In this document: one piece after another, positions 24,904 through 34,270 of the stretch | Layout of the letters: the number at the start of each line of letters is the position of its first letter | How positions within the stretch are numbered: the stretch's first letter is position 1 | Notes under the pieces: generated by a model | Told to the model about the DNA's origin: nothing | The model's database searches: none | The model's input: the letters and a program-made list of their open reading frames with translations, nothing else | Translations under genes and position numbers: made by a program | Origin: Algoriphagus sp. PAP.12 | GTDB lineage: Bacteria > Bacteroidota > Bacteroidia > Cytophagales > Cyclobacteriaceae | Direction of reading: 5' to 3' | Length of the DNA stretch: 64,000 nucleotides | Assembly: GCF_026652115.1 (NCBI RefSeq) | Contig: NZ_JAPPSQ010000006.1 | Coordinates: 62,001 to 126,000 of the forward strand

Positions 24904-25033
24904 TTCTTTCAATCAGATAGCTCTTTTTGGCGAGTTATTCAATTCATTTCTAAATTCCAGTTAGCACTACTTGGCAGATTTCTTGTTGCGAAAGAAGGGT
25001 AATTATTTTTTACTAACCCGAATAACTTTTACC

Positions 25034-25972
25034 ATGATAATGCGGTCAAGAATTTGTCATTTAGTTTTTATCAGTTTTCTATTGCTGACTATTAATTCTT
25101 TCAGTCAGGAAGTTTCAAGAGATTCGCTTCCCTACACTATTGTCGAGAGAATAGAATCCTCGAACAAGTACTTGGTAGATAGTGTTGCTTTTCCGGATTG
25201 GTATGAATTGGAAAATCATCTGATTGAGAATGTAGCCCTGCACATTGATACCTCTTGGTGGAATAGTGAAATCGTGGATATTGTAAACCAATGGAAAGTA
25301 AAGAATAGGATTACTGATGATGGGGAAGAGAATGAATATTTTGGGGTAATTAAATCTGTCTATAACCAGTATGCTGTTAAAAAACTTGTCGGCAAAGTAC
25401 ATTACCTATTTGAAGAAACCGGTGGAGGTTATTTCATAAAGAGAACGATAGAAGTCGAGGGAGAAAATGTGGGTGAGATCGTTAGCGTGTTTGATAAGTC
25501 AATGGAATTTGAAGAGAAAAAGCTTGAAATGCATGTAATTTCTCCAGCAAATCCCATTGATCTTCCTAGGAATAGTTCGCCAAGAGAACAACCTTTGGAG
25601 AAAAACGTCATGTTCAATATCAGTTTGAACAATGAAGATTACGAGTTAATCTATTCGGCAGATTTTAGCCAAAATGGATTTTCTTATCAAGGATTTGGAA
25701 CTATCGATCCAACCTATTTTAATGTTGAATTAGAACTGGTTAATCGTGTCTCAGGCGTCCACCAAGCATTATACAAATTCCCTCATAACCATGGATTCAA
25801 TATTTCTGAAATTATAATCGGCGATATTGATAGCGACTCCAAACCGGATATTATTTATAAAATTTCGGATGATATATGTATTCGTCGATTGGTGTTTTTA
25901 TCCAGCAAGAAAGGATCCAACCCTTTGATGGGTTACGTTGGCCAAACAGTAGTGAGTTGTGAAGGTTTGTGA
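25034..25972 (+). CDS. Secreted hypothetical protein
   Basis: A 312-residue protein with a signal peptide (MIMRSRICHLVFISFLLLTI then SFS). I do not recognise a family. The body is acidic and beta-rich. Near the end, IIIGDIDSDSKPDIIYKISD resembles a single FG-GAP-like calcium-binding loop. One Cys pair lies close to the C-terminus. ATG 25034 gives the clean signal; a TTG at 24971 would add 21 residues without purpose. Confidence 0.65.
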   Translation: MIMRSRICHLVFISFLLLTINSFSQEVSRDSLPYTIVERIESSNKYLVDSVAFPDWYELENHLIENVALHIDTSWWNSEIVDIVNQWKVKNRITDDGEENEYFGVIKSVYNQYAVKKLVGKVHYLFEETGGGYFIKRTIEVEGENVGEIVSVFDKSMEFEEKKLEMHVISPANPIDLPRNSSPREQPLEKNVMFNISLNNEDYELIYSADFSQNGFSYQGFGTIDPTYFNVELELVNRVSGVHQALYKFPHNHGFNISEIIIGDIDSDSKPDIIYKISDDICIRRLVFLSSKKGSNPLMGYVGQTVVSCEGL

Positions 25973-26038
25973 GAAATATAGTTGCCCTCGTTGCTTACAA
26001 AATATTTTTATGAGCTTTAAAATTGAAATCAATCAAAA

Positions 26039-26398
26039 ATGAAGAAAATATTTGGCTTCAAAGTAAGCCTGAATGAACAGGAGATATGCCGAGCAGGTTT
26101 TGAAAAAGAGGATTCAATTGTGACCTGTATCCTACATTCGGTCAGAAGGGCAAATGATGAATCTGAAGAATTGAATATGCAAATAGGGGGGATGAACTCC
26201 GAAACCCATCAGCATTTTGATTGGGCAATCAATGACTTAAATGGGGGAGATATAGTGACAATCGAAGTGATTTCGGAAAAATTTGATGCCCCTGTTTCTG
26301 AGAGACCCAAACTTACCGAGGAAGAGCTTTTAAATATGAAATTGAAACATTATCACCGTTTAAAAGAAGAGCTTAAGGACCATATTGATAAAGAGTGA
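26039..26398 (+). CDS. Small hypothetical protein
   Basis: A 119-residue soluble protein (MKKIFGFKVSLNEQEICRAG, then a beta-rich middle and a charged helical tail MKLKHYHRLKEELKDHIDKE). Not recognised. No signal, no membrane segment. Confidence 0.6.
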   Translation: MKKIFGFKVSLNEQEICRAGFEKEDSIVTCILHSVRRANDESEELNMQIGGMNSETHQHFDWAINDLNGGDIVTIEVISEKFDAPVSERPKLTEEELLNMKLKHYHRLKEELKDHIDKE

Positions 26399-26441
26399 TT
26401 TTTTGGTGATTTCAGACTAAATTCAAACAAACCTAAAGCTT

Positions 26442-27062
26442 ATGACTAAAGTAATTTTTGATTGCGCCATCTCCCTGGACGGTTATTTTGCAGGGGAAAA
26501 TAGAGGCCCCAGCAATCCGATGGGAGGCATTTCCATGAAGCTTCATCAATGGATGTTTAAACAGAAAGCATTTTGGAAGCATATCAAGCAGGAAGGAGGC
26601 GAAGAGGATGGACAAGATGGAAAGTTGATTGATGATGTATTTGCCCGAACAGGGTCCTACATCATGGGAAAGCGAATGTTTGACGAAGGGGAAGTTGTCT
26701 GGGCTGAGGATCTGTTTGAGGCAGATGTTTTTGTTCTGACGCATGAAAAGCGCGAACCTTGGGTACAAAAAGGATCTACGACTTTTTACTTTATCAATAA
26801 TGGATTAGAAAGCGCTTTGGAATTGGCTAAAAAATCAGCTCAAGGAAAGGACGTGCGGATTCAAGGGGGAGCCGAAACCATTCAGCAGTTCCTCAATGCG
26901 GGCCTGATTGATGAGTTTTTCATCCATATTACACCCATCTTTCTGGGAAAGGGAATTCGCTTGTTCGAAAGGATTGATGAGGATAGATATGAACTGAAAG
27001 TAATGGAGATAATTCCTTCAGAATATACCACTCATATCAGGTACAAGCTGAATAAAAAATAG
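26442..27062 (+). CDS. Dihydrofolate-reductase-like (RibD C-terminal) oxidoreductase
   Basis: A 206-residue member of the RibD C-terminal/DHFR-like family: AISLDGYFAGENRGPS at the start, SYIMGKRMFDEGE, VRIQGGAETIQQFLNAGLID (NADPH-binding GG), and TPIFLGKGIRLFE. It is probably an NADPH-dependent reductase of unknown substrate. A strong terminator follows. Confidence 0.88.
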   Translation: MTKVIFDCAISLDGYFAGENRGPSNPMGGISMKLHQWMFKQKAFWKHIKQEGGEEDGQDGKLIDDVFARTGSYIMGKRMFDEGEVVWAEDLFEADVFVLTHEKREPWVQKGSTTFYFINNGLESALELAKKSAQGKDVRIQGGAETIQQFLNAGLIDEFFIHITPIFLGKGIRLFERIDEDRYELKVMEIIPSEYTTHIRYKLNKK

Positions 27063-27075
27063 AGAGACAAGATTG

Positions 27076-27099
27076 AAAGAGGGGATCCCCTCTTTTTTT
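27076..27099 (+). terminator. Intrinsic terminator
   Basis: AAAGAGGGGATCCCCTCTTT followed by a T-run; a perfect stem 14 bases after the reductase stop. Confidence 0.85.
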
Positions 27100-27140
27100 A
27101 TTTATGGCTATTTTTAGAATTATCTGAAACAAAATTTGAA

Positions 27141-28163
27141 ATGAGATATCTCCTGCTTTTTAGCTTATTGATCTTTTTGGCCTGTAATTCTAAAGAACCA
27201 GAAATTATTCAAGGGCAAAATGGTGGCAGGAGGATCCGCGAAGTCAAGGAGAATGTTCCATTGGATTCCATTCGACTGAGTGATCCCGCTATATTGACGG
27301 ATGTAAAGTCTGGAATGTATTATATGACCGGAACAGGAGGTTGGCTTTGGAAAAGCAAAGATTTAAAAAATTGGAATGGCCCTTATTGGGTGGCGGAAAC
27401 AGATTCGAATTCCTGGATGGGGAAAAGGCCTATGATTTGGGCTGCCGAGCTCCATCAATACAAAGACAAGTACTACTTTTTTGGCACTTTCACCAATGAT
27501 CAAATCAAGATCGATATAGTTAAAGACAATGTGATTCCACGCCGTGCGAGCCATATTTTGGTAAGCGATCAACCTGAGGGTCCCTATGTCCCGATGCAAG
27601 ATCCTACTTACCTTCCAGCAGATGCCCCCACTTTAGATGGGACCTTTTGGGAGGAGGATGGGATACCCTATATGATTTATTGTGGAGAATGGCTCCAAAA
27701 CTGGAATGGAACCATGTCCAAGATCGAATTGAAACCTGACTTATCGGGTTCTGTTGGAGAAAGTGACACCTTGTTTCGGGCTTTTGATGCGCCATGGAGT
27801 AGAGAAGTGAATAGTGAGGGAGATACCCTGCCAAGTAAGGTGACAGATGGACCTTGGCTTTTTAAAACCCAAACAGGGAAACTGGGAATGCTTTGGACAA
27901 GTTGGGTGTACGATGTCTATACCCAAGGAGTAGCCTATTCCGAAAGTGGTACGTTGGATGGACCTTGGATTCAGGAAGAGGAACCTATTACTCCGCCAAA
28001 TTTCGGCCATGGCATGTTGTTCAGAACCTTGGAAGGAAAACTCCTGATGTCTGTGCATAGTCATCGAAGTGAAAATGGACGGTATATCCGCTATCCCAAT
28101 CTGTTTGAGGTGGATGATTCAGGAGATAAATTGATTCTTGGACCGAAATATTATTCCAAGTAA
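27141..28163 (+). CDS. Glycoside hydrolase family 43-like lipoprotein
   Basis: A 340-residue lipoprotein (LLIFLAC lipobox, Cys15) with a five-bladed propeller pattern: RLSDPAIL (catalytic base Asp), SKDLKNWNGPYWV, WAAELHQYKDKYYFFGTF, APTLDGTFWEEDGIPYMIYC and NFGHGMLFRTLEGKLLMSVH. GH43 enzymes remove arabinose or xylose from plant or algal polysaccharides. Surface or periplasmic. Followed closely by the decarboxylase-like and permease genes. Confidence 0.87.
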   Translation: MRYLLLFSLLIFLACNSKEPEIIQGQNGGRRIREVKENVPLDSIRLSDPAILTDVKSGMYYMTGTGGWLWKSKDLKNWNGPYWVAETDSNSWMGKRPMIWAAELHQYKDKYYFFGTFTNDQIKIDIVKDNVIPRRASHILVSDQPEGPYVPMQDPTYLPADAPTLDGTFWEEDGIPYMIYCGEWLQNWNGTMSKIELKPDLSGSVGESDTLFRAFDAPWSREVNSEGDTLPSKVTDGPWLFKTQTGKLGMLWTSWVYDVYTQGVAYSESGTLDGPWIQEEEPITPPNFGHGMLFRTLEGKLLMSVHSHRSENGRYIRYPNLFEVDDSGDKLILGPKYYSK

Positions 28164-28179
28164 AACTAGAGTCATATCA

Positions 28180-28911
28180 ATGAAAACATCAGTGAAAAAT
28201 TTCTCCTGGATTTTGTTTCTTGTCTTGATTTTCAGTTGTAAAAACAAGCAGAAGGAATCCCAAAATCCAAATCCCAACTTGGAATTGAAAATTGCGGGAG
28301 CTATGAGGGATGTTATGTGGAAAGGAGAATTGGAAGGAAAAATAGCTTTGGATTCGATTTCAGATAAAGAGGGCTTGTATGGTTTGGGGCCTTTGGCTTT
28401 CCTGAAAGGAGAGATTTTAATCAATAATGGGAAAAGCTATTTCTCCAAAGTGACTTCTGATTCGACCATGGAAGTGATGCAAAGTCAAGAGATTGCAGCT
28501 CCATTTTTTGTCTATGGAAATGTGATTAATTGGGATCAGGTAGACTTACCTTCTCAGGTTAAAAGTATTCAGGATTTGGAGAGTTTCATTGATGAAAAGT
28601 CATTGGAGCTCAAGCGCCCATTTGCTTTTAAATTGACAGGGAAAGTTTCGAAAGCCAAAATCCATATCCAGAATCTTCCAGATGGAACCAAGGTGTCCAA
28701 TCCGGATGAAGCTCATCAAGGCCAAATAAACTATCCAATTAGGGAAGAAGAAGTAGAGGTCGTAGGTTTCTTTTCAACCGAACATCAAGGAGTCTTTACT
28801 CACCATGATTCATATTTGCATATGCATTTAATTACAAAGGATGAAAGCAAAATGGGACATTTGGATGAACTGGAGATTGGAGAAATGAGACTTTATTTAC
28901 CACAGAACTAA
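28180..28911 (+). CDS. Acetolactate decarboxylase-like lipoprotein
   Basis: A 243-residue protein. YGLGPLAFLKGEILINNGKS and EVVGFFSTEHQGVF match the alpha-acetolactate decarboxylase fold, and YLHMHLITKDESKMGHLDEL holds the HxH plus downstream His that bind zinc in that family. Unlike cytoplasmic BudA/AlsD it carries a lipoprotein signal (WILFLVLIFSC, Cys20), so the enzyme should be membrane-anchored outside the cytoplasm. ATG 28180 is chosen because it gives the signal; the longer frame overlaps the GH43 gene. Its substrate outside the cell is unclear. Confidence 0.8.
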   Translation: MKTSVKNFSWILFLVLIFSCKNKQKESQNPNPNLELKIAGAMRDVMWKGELEGKIALDSISDKEGLYGLGPLAFLKGEILINNGKSYFSKVTSDSTMEVMQSQEIAAPFFVYGNVINWDQVDLPSQVKSIQDLESFIDEKSLELKRPFAFKLTGKVSKAKIHIQNLPDGTKVSNPDEAHQGQINYPIREEEVEVVGFFSTEHQGVFTHHDSYLHMHLITKDESKMGHLDELEIGEMRLYLPQN

Positions 28912-28932
28912 CGCTTTCCTAACCTCAAAACA

Positions 28933-30297
28933 ATGTCTCTCAAAGAATCTTTTAATCAATTTCTATCTGACAGATTTAACAAAGAAAGCACTACCAAGCT
29001 CACTCGAAAAAGAGAAAAGGAGCTGGGGCTAGGGGAGCTGATTGCTATTGCATTGGGAGGTATGGTAGGGGGAGGAATCTTTTCGATTTTGGGAATCGCT
29101 ACAGAATATATTGGGAATGCAACCCCTATAGCGATTCTGATCGGAGGTGTTTTAGCTTCATTTGCAGCATACTCTTATGTGAAGTTAGCCTTGTTCTACA
29201 AGGATGAAGGAGCAACTTATTCCTTTTTCAAAAAGTCTTTTCCCGGTAGCCCGCTAGCCTCTTCAGCCATTGGATGGTTGATAGTATTCGGGTACATCAG
29301 CACCTTGGCTTTGTATGCCTTTACTTTCGCATCTTACTTTTGTAGCCAAATTGAGGCATTGAATGATCCGCTTTGGCAGAAAATTGTTGCAGGTTTGGTC
29401 ATAACTTTTTTCGCAGCGGTCAATTTGGTTAGTGTCAAAGGAATGGGGAAGCTGGAAGATTTGTTAGTTTATTCAAAGATCATCATCCTACTTTTTATTT
29501 CAGGGATGTTGGTAGGGAAAGGAGATATTCAGAATCTTTATCCAGTCTTTGAAAATCAGACTACTCTAAATCAAATTCTGGTTGTTTCAGCCATTACATT
29601 CGTGGCTTTTGAAGGTTTTCAGCTTGTGATCCATGCCTACAATGAAATGGATGATCCTCAGAAGAATATTCCTAGAGCCATCTATTCATCCATAGGAATT
29701 GCTACAGCCCTGTATGTAGTATTGGCGATATCAGCTTTGGCAACTATCCCCAAGGAAATTATCATTTCGGATAAGGAATATGCTTTGGCCGCTGGCGCAA
29801 AGACTTACTTGGGAACTTTGGGACAGTTTATGGTTATTTTTGGAGCTTTGCTAGCCACTTCTAGCGCGATCAGTGGGACCTTGTTTGGAGCTTCCAGGCT
29901 GATGGCCGTCGTAGCCAATGACGGTTATTTCCCTAAGTCTCTGGGTAGAAAAATCAAAGTCCATATTCCTGATAGAGCCATTATTACGATGAGTGTATTA
30001 GCTTTTATCCTATTGGCAACGGGAGGGCTCCAGGTGATTTTAGAATTTGGGAGTATCACATTTATAGGGGTTTCCCTTTTGATGGCATACACGAATTATA
30101 AAAAGAGAAAAGAAACCAATTCCTCCCTTCTTTTGACCATTGCAGCGCTGTTAGGGTTGTTTTTTGCTGGTTTGTTGATCATTTATTTTGAATTTACCGT
30201 CAACAAAGAGCAGTTTTACTATATCCTTTCCATTTATGTTTTGCTGGGAATGGGAGCTCTTTTCTTTGCGAAAAGGAATGGGAAAAAGGAAGCTTAA
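28933..30297 (+). CDS. APC-family amino acid permease
   Basis: A 454-residue permease with about 12 membrane segments. LGELIAIALGGMVGGGIFSI is the TM1 substrate-binding GxG motif, and TFVAFEGFQLVIHAYNEMDD the TM6 break. It imports amino acids with protons or by exchange. It starts 21 bases after the decarboxylase gene and may share its transcript. Confidence 0.9.
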   Translation: MSLKESFNQFLSDRFNKESTTKLTRKREKELGLGELIAIALGGMVGGGIFSILGIATEYIGNATPIAILIGGVLASFAAYSYVKLALFYKDEGATYSFFKKSFPGSPLASSAIGWLIVFGYISTLALYAFTFASYFCSQIEALNDPLWQKIVAGLVITFFAAVNLVSVKGMGKLEDLLVYSKIIILLFISGMLVGKGDIQNLYPVFENQTTLNQILVVSAITFVAFEGFQLVIHAYNEMDDPQKNIPRAIYSSIGIATALYVVLAISALATIPKEIIISDKEYALAAGAKTYLGTLGQFMVIFGALLATSSAISGTLFGASRLMAVVANDGYFPKSLGRKIKVHIPDRAIITMSVLAFILLATGGLQVILEFGSITFIGVSLLMAYTNYKKRKETNSSLLLTIAALLGLFFAGLLIIYFEFTVNKEQFYYILSIYVLLGMGALFFAKRNGKKEA

Positions 30298-30338
30298 AAC
30301 TCCATGAGTGTTTGGCTAATAAATAACAATATTCCATA

Positions 30339-30677
30339 ATGATTAATTATAACAATAGAATTTTTAGACCTGTATTAAACTCCGAAAATGGAGAAACCAG
30401 TGGGGATACGGTATTTATTTATAAACAAGATGGTAATATTTTGACTTCGGAGTATCAAGGAGGAAAAATCAAAAAAGGACATTTGATTGGCTTGGTGGAT
30501 ATGCATGGAAATATCAATATGAGATACCATCAAGTGAATGGAAAAGGGGAGTTAATGACCGGGATTTGTCATTCCAGACCTGAAATTTTGCCTAATGGGA
30601 AAATCCGCCTGCATGAGCAGTGGCGCTGGACTTCAGGTGATGAATCTGAGGGAGAATCCATCTTGGAAGAAGAATGA
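30339..30677 (+). CDS. Conserved small protein (often labelled N-acetylglutamate synthase-like)
   Basis: A 112-residue beta-rich protein: NNRIFRPVLNSENGETSGDT, GHLIGLVDMHGNINMRYHQV, GICHSRPEILPNGKIRLHEQ. It matches a widespread small Bacteroidota family that databases often call n-acetylglutamate synthase without support; there is no GNAT fold. Function unknown. Confidence 0.75.
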   Translation: MINYNNRIFRPVLNSENGETSGDTVFIYKQDGNILTSEYQGGKIKKGHLIGLVDMHGNINMRYHQVNGKGELMTGICHSRPEILPNGKIRLHEQWRWTSGDESEGESILEEE

Positions 30678-30716
30678 TTTTGAGGTCTTTTTATTCGATT
30701 GAACAAGCCATTAACT

Positions 30717-31178
30717 ATGGAAATTAGAAAAGCGACATTAGATGATCTTCCAGCGATTATTGAAATGCTGACTGATGATGAAATCGGTCAAACAAGGGAG
30801 GATTTTAAGATTCCTCTACCAAGTTCCTATGTTCAAGCTTTTGAGAAGATTATGGCTGATCCAAATCAAGAGTTAATTGCGATAACAGATGAACAAGGGC
30901 AAGTGATTGGAACAATGCAATTGACATTTATTCAATATCTGACTTACAAGGGCGGTATTCGGGCTCAAATCGAAGCTGTAAGAATCAAGAAAGGGCAAAG
31001 AGGACTAGGTCTAGGAAAGCAGATGATCCTTTGGGCAATCGAGAGGGCTAAAGAGCGAAAAGCTCATTTGGTTCAGTTGACTTCTGATAAAAAGCGAGAC
31101 AAGGCGATTCATTTTTATGAAGAACTTGGCTTTAAAGCCAGTCATGAAGGAATGAAGCTCCATCTGACCAATCTGTAG
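30717..31178 (+). CDS. GNAT-family N-acetyltransferase
   Basis: A 153-residue GNAT: MEIRKATLDDLPAIIEML at the start, IEAVRIKKGQRGLGLGKQMI (RxxGxG acetyl-CoA loop), AIHFYEELGFKASHEGMKL at the end. ATG 30717 is preferred over the TTG 18 bases upstream. Substrate unknown. Confidence 0.9.
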   Translation: MEIRKATLDDLPAIIEMLTDDEIGQTREDFKIPLPSSYVQAFEKIMADPNQELIAITDEQGQVIGTMQLTFIQYLTYKGGIRAQIEAVRIKKGQRGLGLGKQMILWAIERAKERKAHLVQLTSDKKRDKAIHFYEELGFKASHEGMKLHLTNL

Positions 31179-31217
31179 CAGATGAATAACTTCAAGCGTT
31201 TTGAGTAAAAAAATCGG

Positions 31218-31562
31218 ATGAAATACGTTTCTATTTTTGCCCTGCTTTTTATTTCTGCAGTGCTTTTTTCCTGTAAGTCTGAGGATGATCAACCTTTCAA
31301 TGAGCTTGTTTTTATATGGGACCAAACCAAATGTGCGGATCCATGGGGAAATGGTGAAAACAAGACTAATGAAGAGACGAAGACTGCGGTTATTTCTTAT
31401 TTGGAAGATGAGGGAGTACAGGTTCAAAATCTGGATTTTGATGATAAATCTAATCTAGATGTTTACTGTGAGGCATGTTCCTGTGGAACAGGCCAAAGAA
31501 TTCTGGTGGAGGTAAGATCGGAGGATATTGAAAAAATGGAAGACTTAGGCTTTTACCAATGA
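31218..31562 (+). CDS. Small lipoprotein, unknown function
   Basis: A 114-residue lipoprotein (FISAVLFSC lipobox, Cys19) with three further Cys in a DVYCEACSCGTGQR cluster, which could form disulfides or bind a metal. ELVFIWDQTKCADPWG gives another Cys. Unassigned. Confidence 0.7.
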   Translation: MKYVSIFALLFISAVLFSCKSEDDQPFNELVFIWDQTKCADPWGNGENKTNEETKTAVISYLEDEGVQVQNLDFDDKSNLDVYCEACSCGTGQRILVEVRSEDIEKMEDLGFYQ

Positions 31563-31598
31563 GCTTTCTATAATTCATTTTTAAGTATTTTCGAAAAT

Positions 31599-32066
31599 AT
31601 GAAACCAGACCCACACAAAAAGAAGCTCTATCGAAAAGTCAACACCAAAGCCCGAGGTGTTCATCATGATTTTGGTGGGGATTTCAAACATTTCAGGAAT
31701 CAAAAGGATGAGTCCAGAGAACTAATTAAAGGTTCCATGAATGGAAGTAAAAATCGAGGGTTGGATTATACTCCTCTGTATAAGTTTTTACTTTCAAAAG
31801 TTGGTGCCGACTGGGATTCCGTGTACTCAGAAGCAGTTTCCAGATTGGATAGGCCAGATCCTATTTTTTTGTTGGTAGCAGATGATCAGGAAGAAGGTCA
31901 GGATTATGTTCGGGTAGGTGAGTCCTCTTATTTTTCAGGTTTATTTATAGACGAGAATGGTCTTTTGCAGCTTGTTGAACCAGAATTGAAAGCGGCTGAT
32001 TTAAAGCCTTTTTGCACTTGTTGCACCCATACTTTGAATGGTATTCCTTTCGGTTCAAATTCCTAA
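31599..32066 (+). CDS. Conserved hypothetical protein with CTCC motif
   Basis: A 155-residue soluble protein with strongly conserved-looking stretches (NTKARGVHHDFGGDF, GLDYTPLYKFLLSKVGADWD, DRPDPIFLLV) and a C-terminal FCTCCTHTLNG. It resembles a family of uncharacterised proteins seen in many Gram-negatives. Function unknown. Confidence 0.75.
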   Translation: MKPDPHKKKLYRKVNTKARGVHHDFGGDFKHFRNQKDESRELIKGSMNGSKNRGLDYTPLYKFLLSKVGADWDSVYSEAVSRLDRPDPIFLLVADDQEEGQDYVRVGESSYFSGLFIDENGLLQLVEPELKAADLKPFCTCCTHTLNGIPFGSNS

Positions 32067-32127
32067 AAAGGCCACAAATATTTGTCTGAATTAATGTAAA
32101 TTATCTGTCAATCAATGATTTGAATCA

Positions 32128-32478
32128 ATGGCTTACGACATACAATTGGCAGATAGAGTTCGGGAATACTTGGCTCAATTTCCCTATTTAGAGATTGAAG
32201 AAAAGAAGATGTTTAGCGGCATGGCTTTTCTGATCAATGATAAGATGTGTGTGAACATTTCCGGAGAAAATCTCATGTGCCGATTTGACCCCGCTCGGGA
32301 GGAAGAGGTTGCTGAGAAGTCTGGGTATTTGCCAACGATCATGAAGGGAAAGGCGATGAAGGGTTATTGTTATGTGGAACCATTAGGTTTTCAAAAGCCA
32401 GATGAGTTTAAGTTCTGGATAGACCTATGTTTGGAGTTCAATGACAAGGCCAAGTCTTCTAAAAAGAAGAAAAAATGA
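32128..32478 (+). CDS. TfoX/Sxy N-terminal domain protein
   Basis: A 116-residue TfoX_N protein: EIEEKKMFSGMAFLINDKMC, then CRFDPAREEEVAEKSG and GYCYVEPLGFQKPDEFKFWI. In gamma-proteobacteria TfoX/Sxy promotes competence; in Bacteroidota the role is unknown. Ends in a lysine tail and overlaps the next gene by 4 bases. Confidence 0.85.
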   Translation: MAYDIQLADRVREYLAQFPYLEIEEKKMFSGMAFLINDKMCVNISGENLMCRFDPAREEEVAEKSGYLPTIMKGKAMKGYCYVEPLGFQKPDEFKFWIDLCLEFNDKAKSSKKKKK

Positions 32479-32870
32479 GCCATCAGAAAAAGCGAGTTTT
32501 ACTTTTTCTCCTTTTCTTGAGTACTTTTTTAGGCTATCTGGAATGGGGTGATGATCAATCCAGTTTTTTAATCCAGACTGAATTGGAAATATTTACAAAA
32601 GGAATCGAAGATCCGGTTTCAGTACTTCATCCATTTACATTGATTCCATTTATTGGACAAATTCTGCTATTGATTTCCCTATTTCAAAAAGCGCCAAAAA
32701 AGTGGCTGGTCATTGCAGCAATTATTGGTTTAGGACTCCTTTTTGGATTGATTTTATTTATTGGCATCATAGGGCCGAACTTGAAAATTCTTTTTTCAAG
32801 TCTTCCTTTTTGGTTGTTCTCTATCCTTTTGATTCGAGAATTCAGAACTAGCCGAAGCGCTAAATTGTGA
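32475..32870 (+). CDS. Four-segment membrane protein
   Basis: A 131-residue protein with about four hydrophobic segments (LLFLLFLSTFLGYLEW, LIPFIGQILLLISLF, WLVIAAIIGLGLLFGLILFI, FWLFSILLI). Not assigned to a family. Start overlaps the TfoX gene (ATGA), so the two are likely co-translated. Confidence 0.75.
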   Translation: MSHQKKRVLLFLLFLSTFLGYLEWGDDQSSFLIQTELEIFTKGIEDPVSVLHPFTLIPFIGQILLLISLFQKAPKKWLVIAAIIGLGLLFGLILFIGIIGPNLKILFSSLPFWLFSILLIREFRTSRSAKL

Positions 32871-33002
32871 GCTTTTAGGATGATTTAAATCAGGGATTAA
32901 ATACTGTTAATAGTTCGGCTTTTTGGCCATTTATAGGTAAATTTTAGATACTCCTATTTCGCGGGAAATCAATAAAATTTTAATCTAAAAAACGCCTTAA
33001 AA

Positions 33003-33386
33003 ATGATTGAGCAATTGCAAACATTCGAAGGAAACACTTTGGCAATCGAAGTGATAAATGGATTTGATGAAACAGATGAAAAGCTCGCACAAAAGCTGTT
33101 TCAGGAAAAGTTGGATAAAGGGTTTGAACAGGTGAATGTGTTGGTCAAATTGGATGAGATGAAGGTGTCCAATACTTCAGTAAAAGCATTTATGGAGGAT
33201 ATGATTTGGGTTCTTCGAAATTATAAAAAGTTGGGGCATCTGGCCATCGTAGCTCATTCCAAAGTGTTGAAGGCTTTGGTGCCTATCGATAATTTCTTCT
33301 TTGAAAGAGCAAGCAAAGGCAGACTAGAGAAGTACTTTGATATCTCTCAAATGGATGAGGCCATGGAGTTTGTTTCTTCTAAGTAA
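33003..33386 (+). CDS. STAS/SpoIIAA-like protein
   Basis: A 127-residue protein of the SpoIIAA-like (CRAL/TRIO-related) family: FEQVNVLVKLDEMKVSNTSV, MIWVLRNYKKLGHLAIVAHS and VPIDNFFFERASKGRLEKYF. Small cytoplasmic proteins of unknown binding partner. Followed by an SDR gene 22 bases on. Confidence 0.8.
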   Translation: MIEQLQTFEGNTLAIEVINGFDETDEKLAQKLFQEKLDKGFEQVNVLVKLDEMKVSNTSVKAFMEDMIWVLRNYKKLGHLAIVAHSKVLKALVPIDNFFFERASKGRLEKYFDISQMDEAMEFVSSK

Positions 33387-33408
33387 GAGATTGATCTAAA
33401 TATCACTT

Positions 33409-34212
33409 ATGAAAATTCAAGGTAAAGTTTGGGTTGTTACCGGTGGAGGTAGCGGCATGGGAAGAGAACTGGTTCTTCAGCTTCTTGCCAAAGGAGCCAA
33501 AGTGGCAACTTGTGATATCCATCAGGAGGCCATGGAGGAAACACTTTCACTCGCCGGAAATCTGTCAAGCAATCTATCTATCCATGTGCTGGATATTGCC
33601 GATCAGGAAAAGGTCTCCAACTTTCCAAAAGAAGTGATCCAAACTCATGGAGCAGTGGATGGCATCATCAACAATGCTGGGATCATCCAGCCATTTGTTG
33701 ATGTGAATGATTTAGAGTTTGGGAAGATTGAGCAGGTAATGAAGATAAATTTTTATGGCACTTTGTACATGGTCAAAGCTTTTCTCCCTGAATTGTTAAA
33801 ACGACCAGAAGCACACATCGCTAATGTGAGTAGCATGGGAGGTTTTATTCCTTTTCCTGGGCAAACGATCTATGGTGCTTCCAAAGCTGCAGTGAAGCTT
33901 TTGACAGAGGGCTTGTATGCCGAATTGAAGGATACAAATGTAAAGGTGACAGTAATTCATCCAGGCGCTGTCAATACGCATATTACCGAAAACTCAGGCG
34001 TAAGCACCAAAACGGCTACTGATTCTTCTCAAGCTGAAAAAATGGCCTTATCAGCAACCAAGGCCGCAGAAATCATGATTTCAGGAATTGAGAAAGATAA
34101 GTTTAGAATCTTGGTTGGTAAGGATGCCTCATTTTTGGATAAGTTTTACAGACTGAGCCCGGAAAAAGCGGTTCGATTTATCGTCAAAAAAATGGGGGAT
34201 ATGATGAAGTGA
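33409..34212 (+). CDS. Short-chain dehydrogenase/reductase
   Basis: A 267-residue classical SDR: VTGGGSGMGRELVLQLL (TGxxxGxG NAD(P) site), IINNAGI (NNAG), Ser in NVSSMGG, and the YGASKAAVK catalytic YxxxK. C-terminal extension YRLSPEKAVRFIVKKMGD. Substrate unknown. Confidence 0.92.
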   Translation: MKIQGKVWVVTGGGSGMGRELVLQLLAKGAKVATCDIHQEAMEETLSLAGNLSSNLSIHVLDIADQEKVSNFPKEVIQTHGAVDGIINNAGIIQPFVDVNDLEFGKIEQVMKINFYGTLYMVKAFLPELLKRPEAHIANVSSMGGFIPFPGQTIYGASKAAVKLLTEGLYAELKDTNVKVTVIHPGAVNTHITENSGVSTKTATDSSQAEKMALSATKAAEIMISGIEKDKFRILVGKDASFLDKFYRLSPEKAVRFIVKKMGDMMK

Positions 34213-34270
34213 TTTCCTTTTTTTGAATTCAAAGACTTATCTTCATTCCTTAATCATTTGGAGCTTTTTT

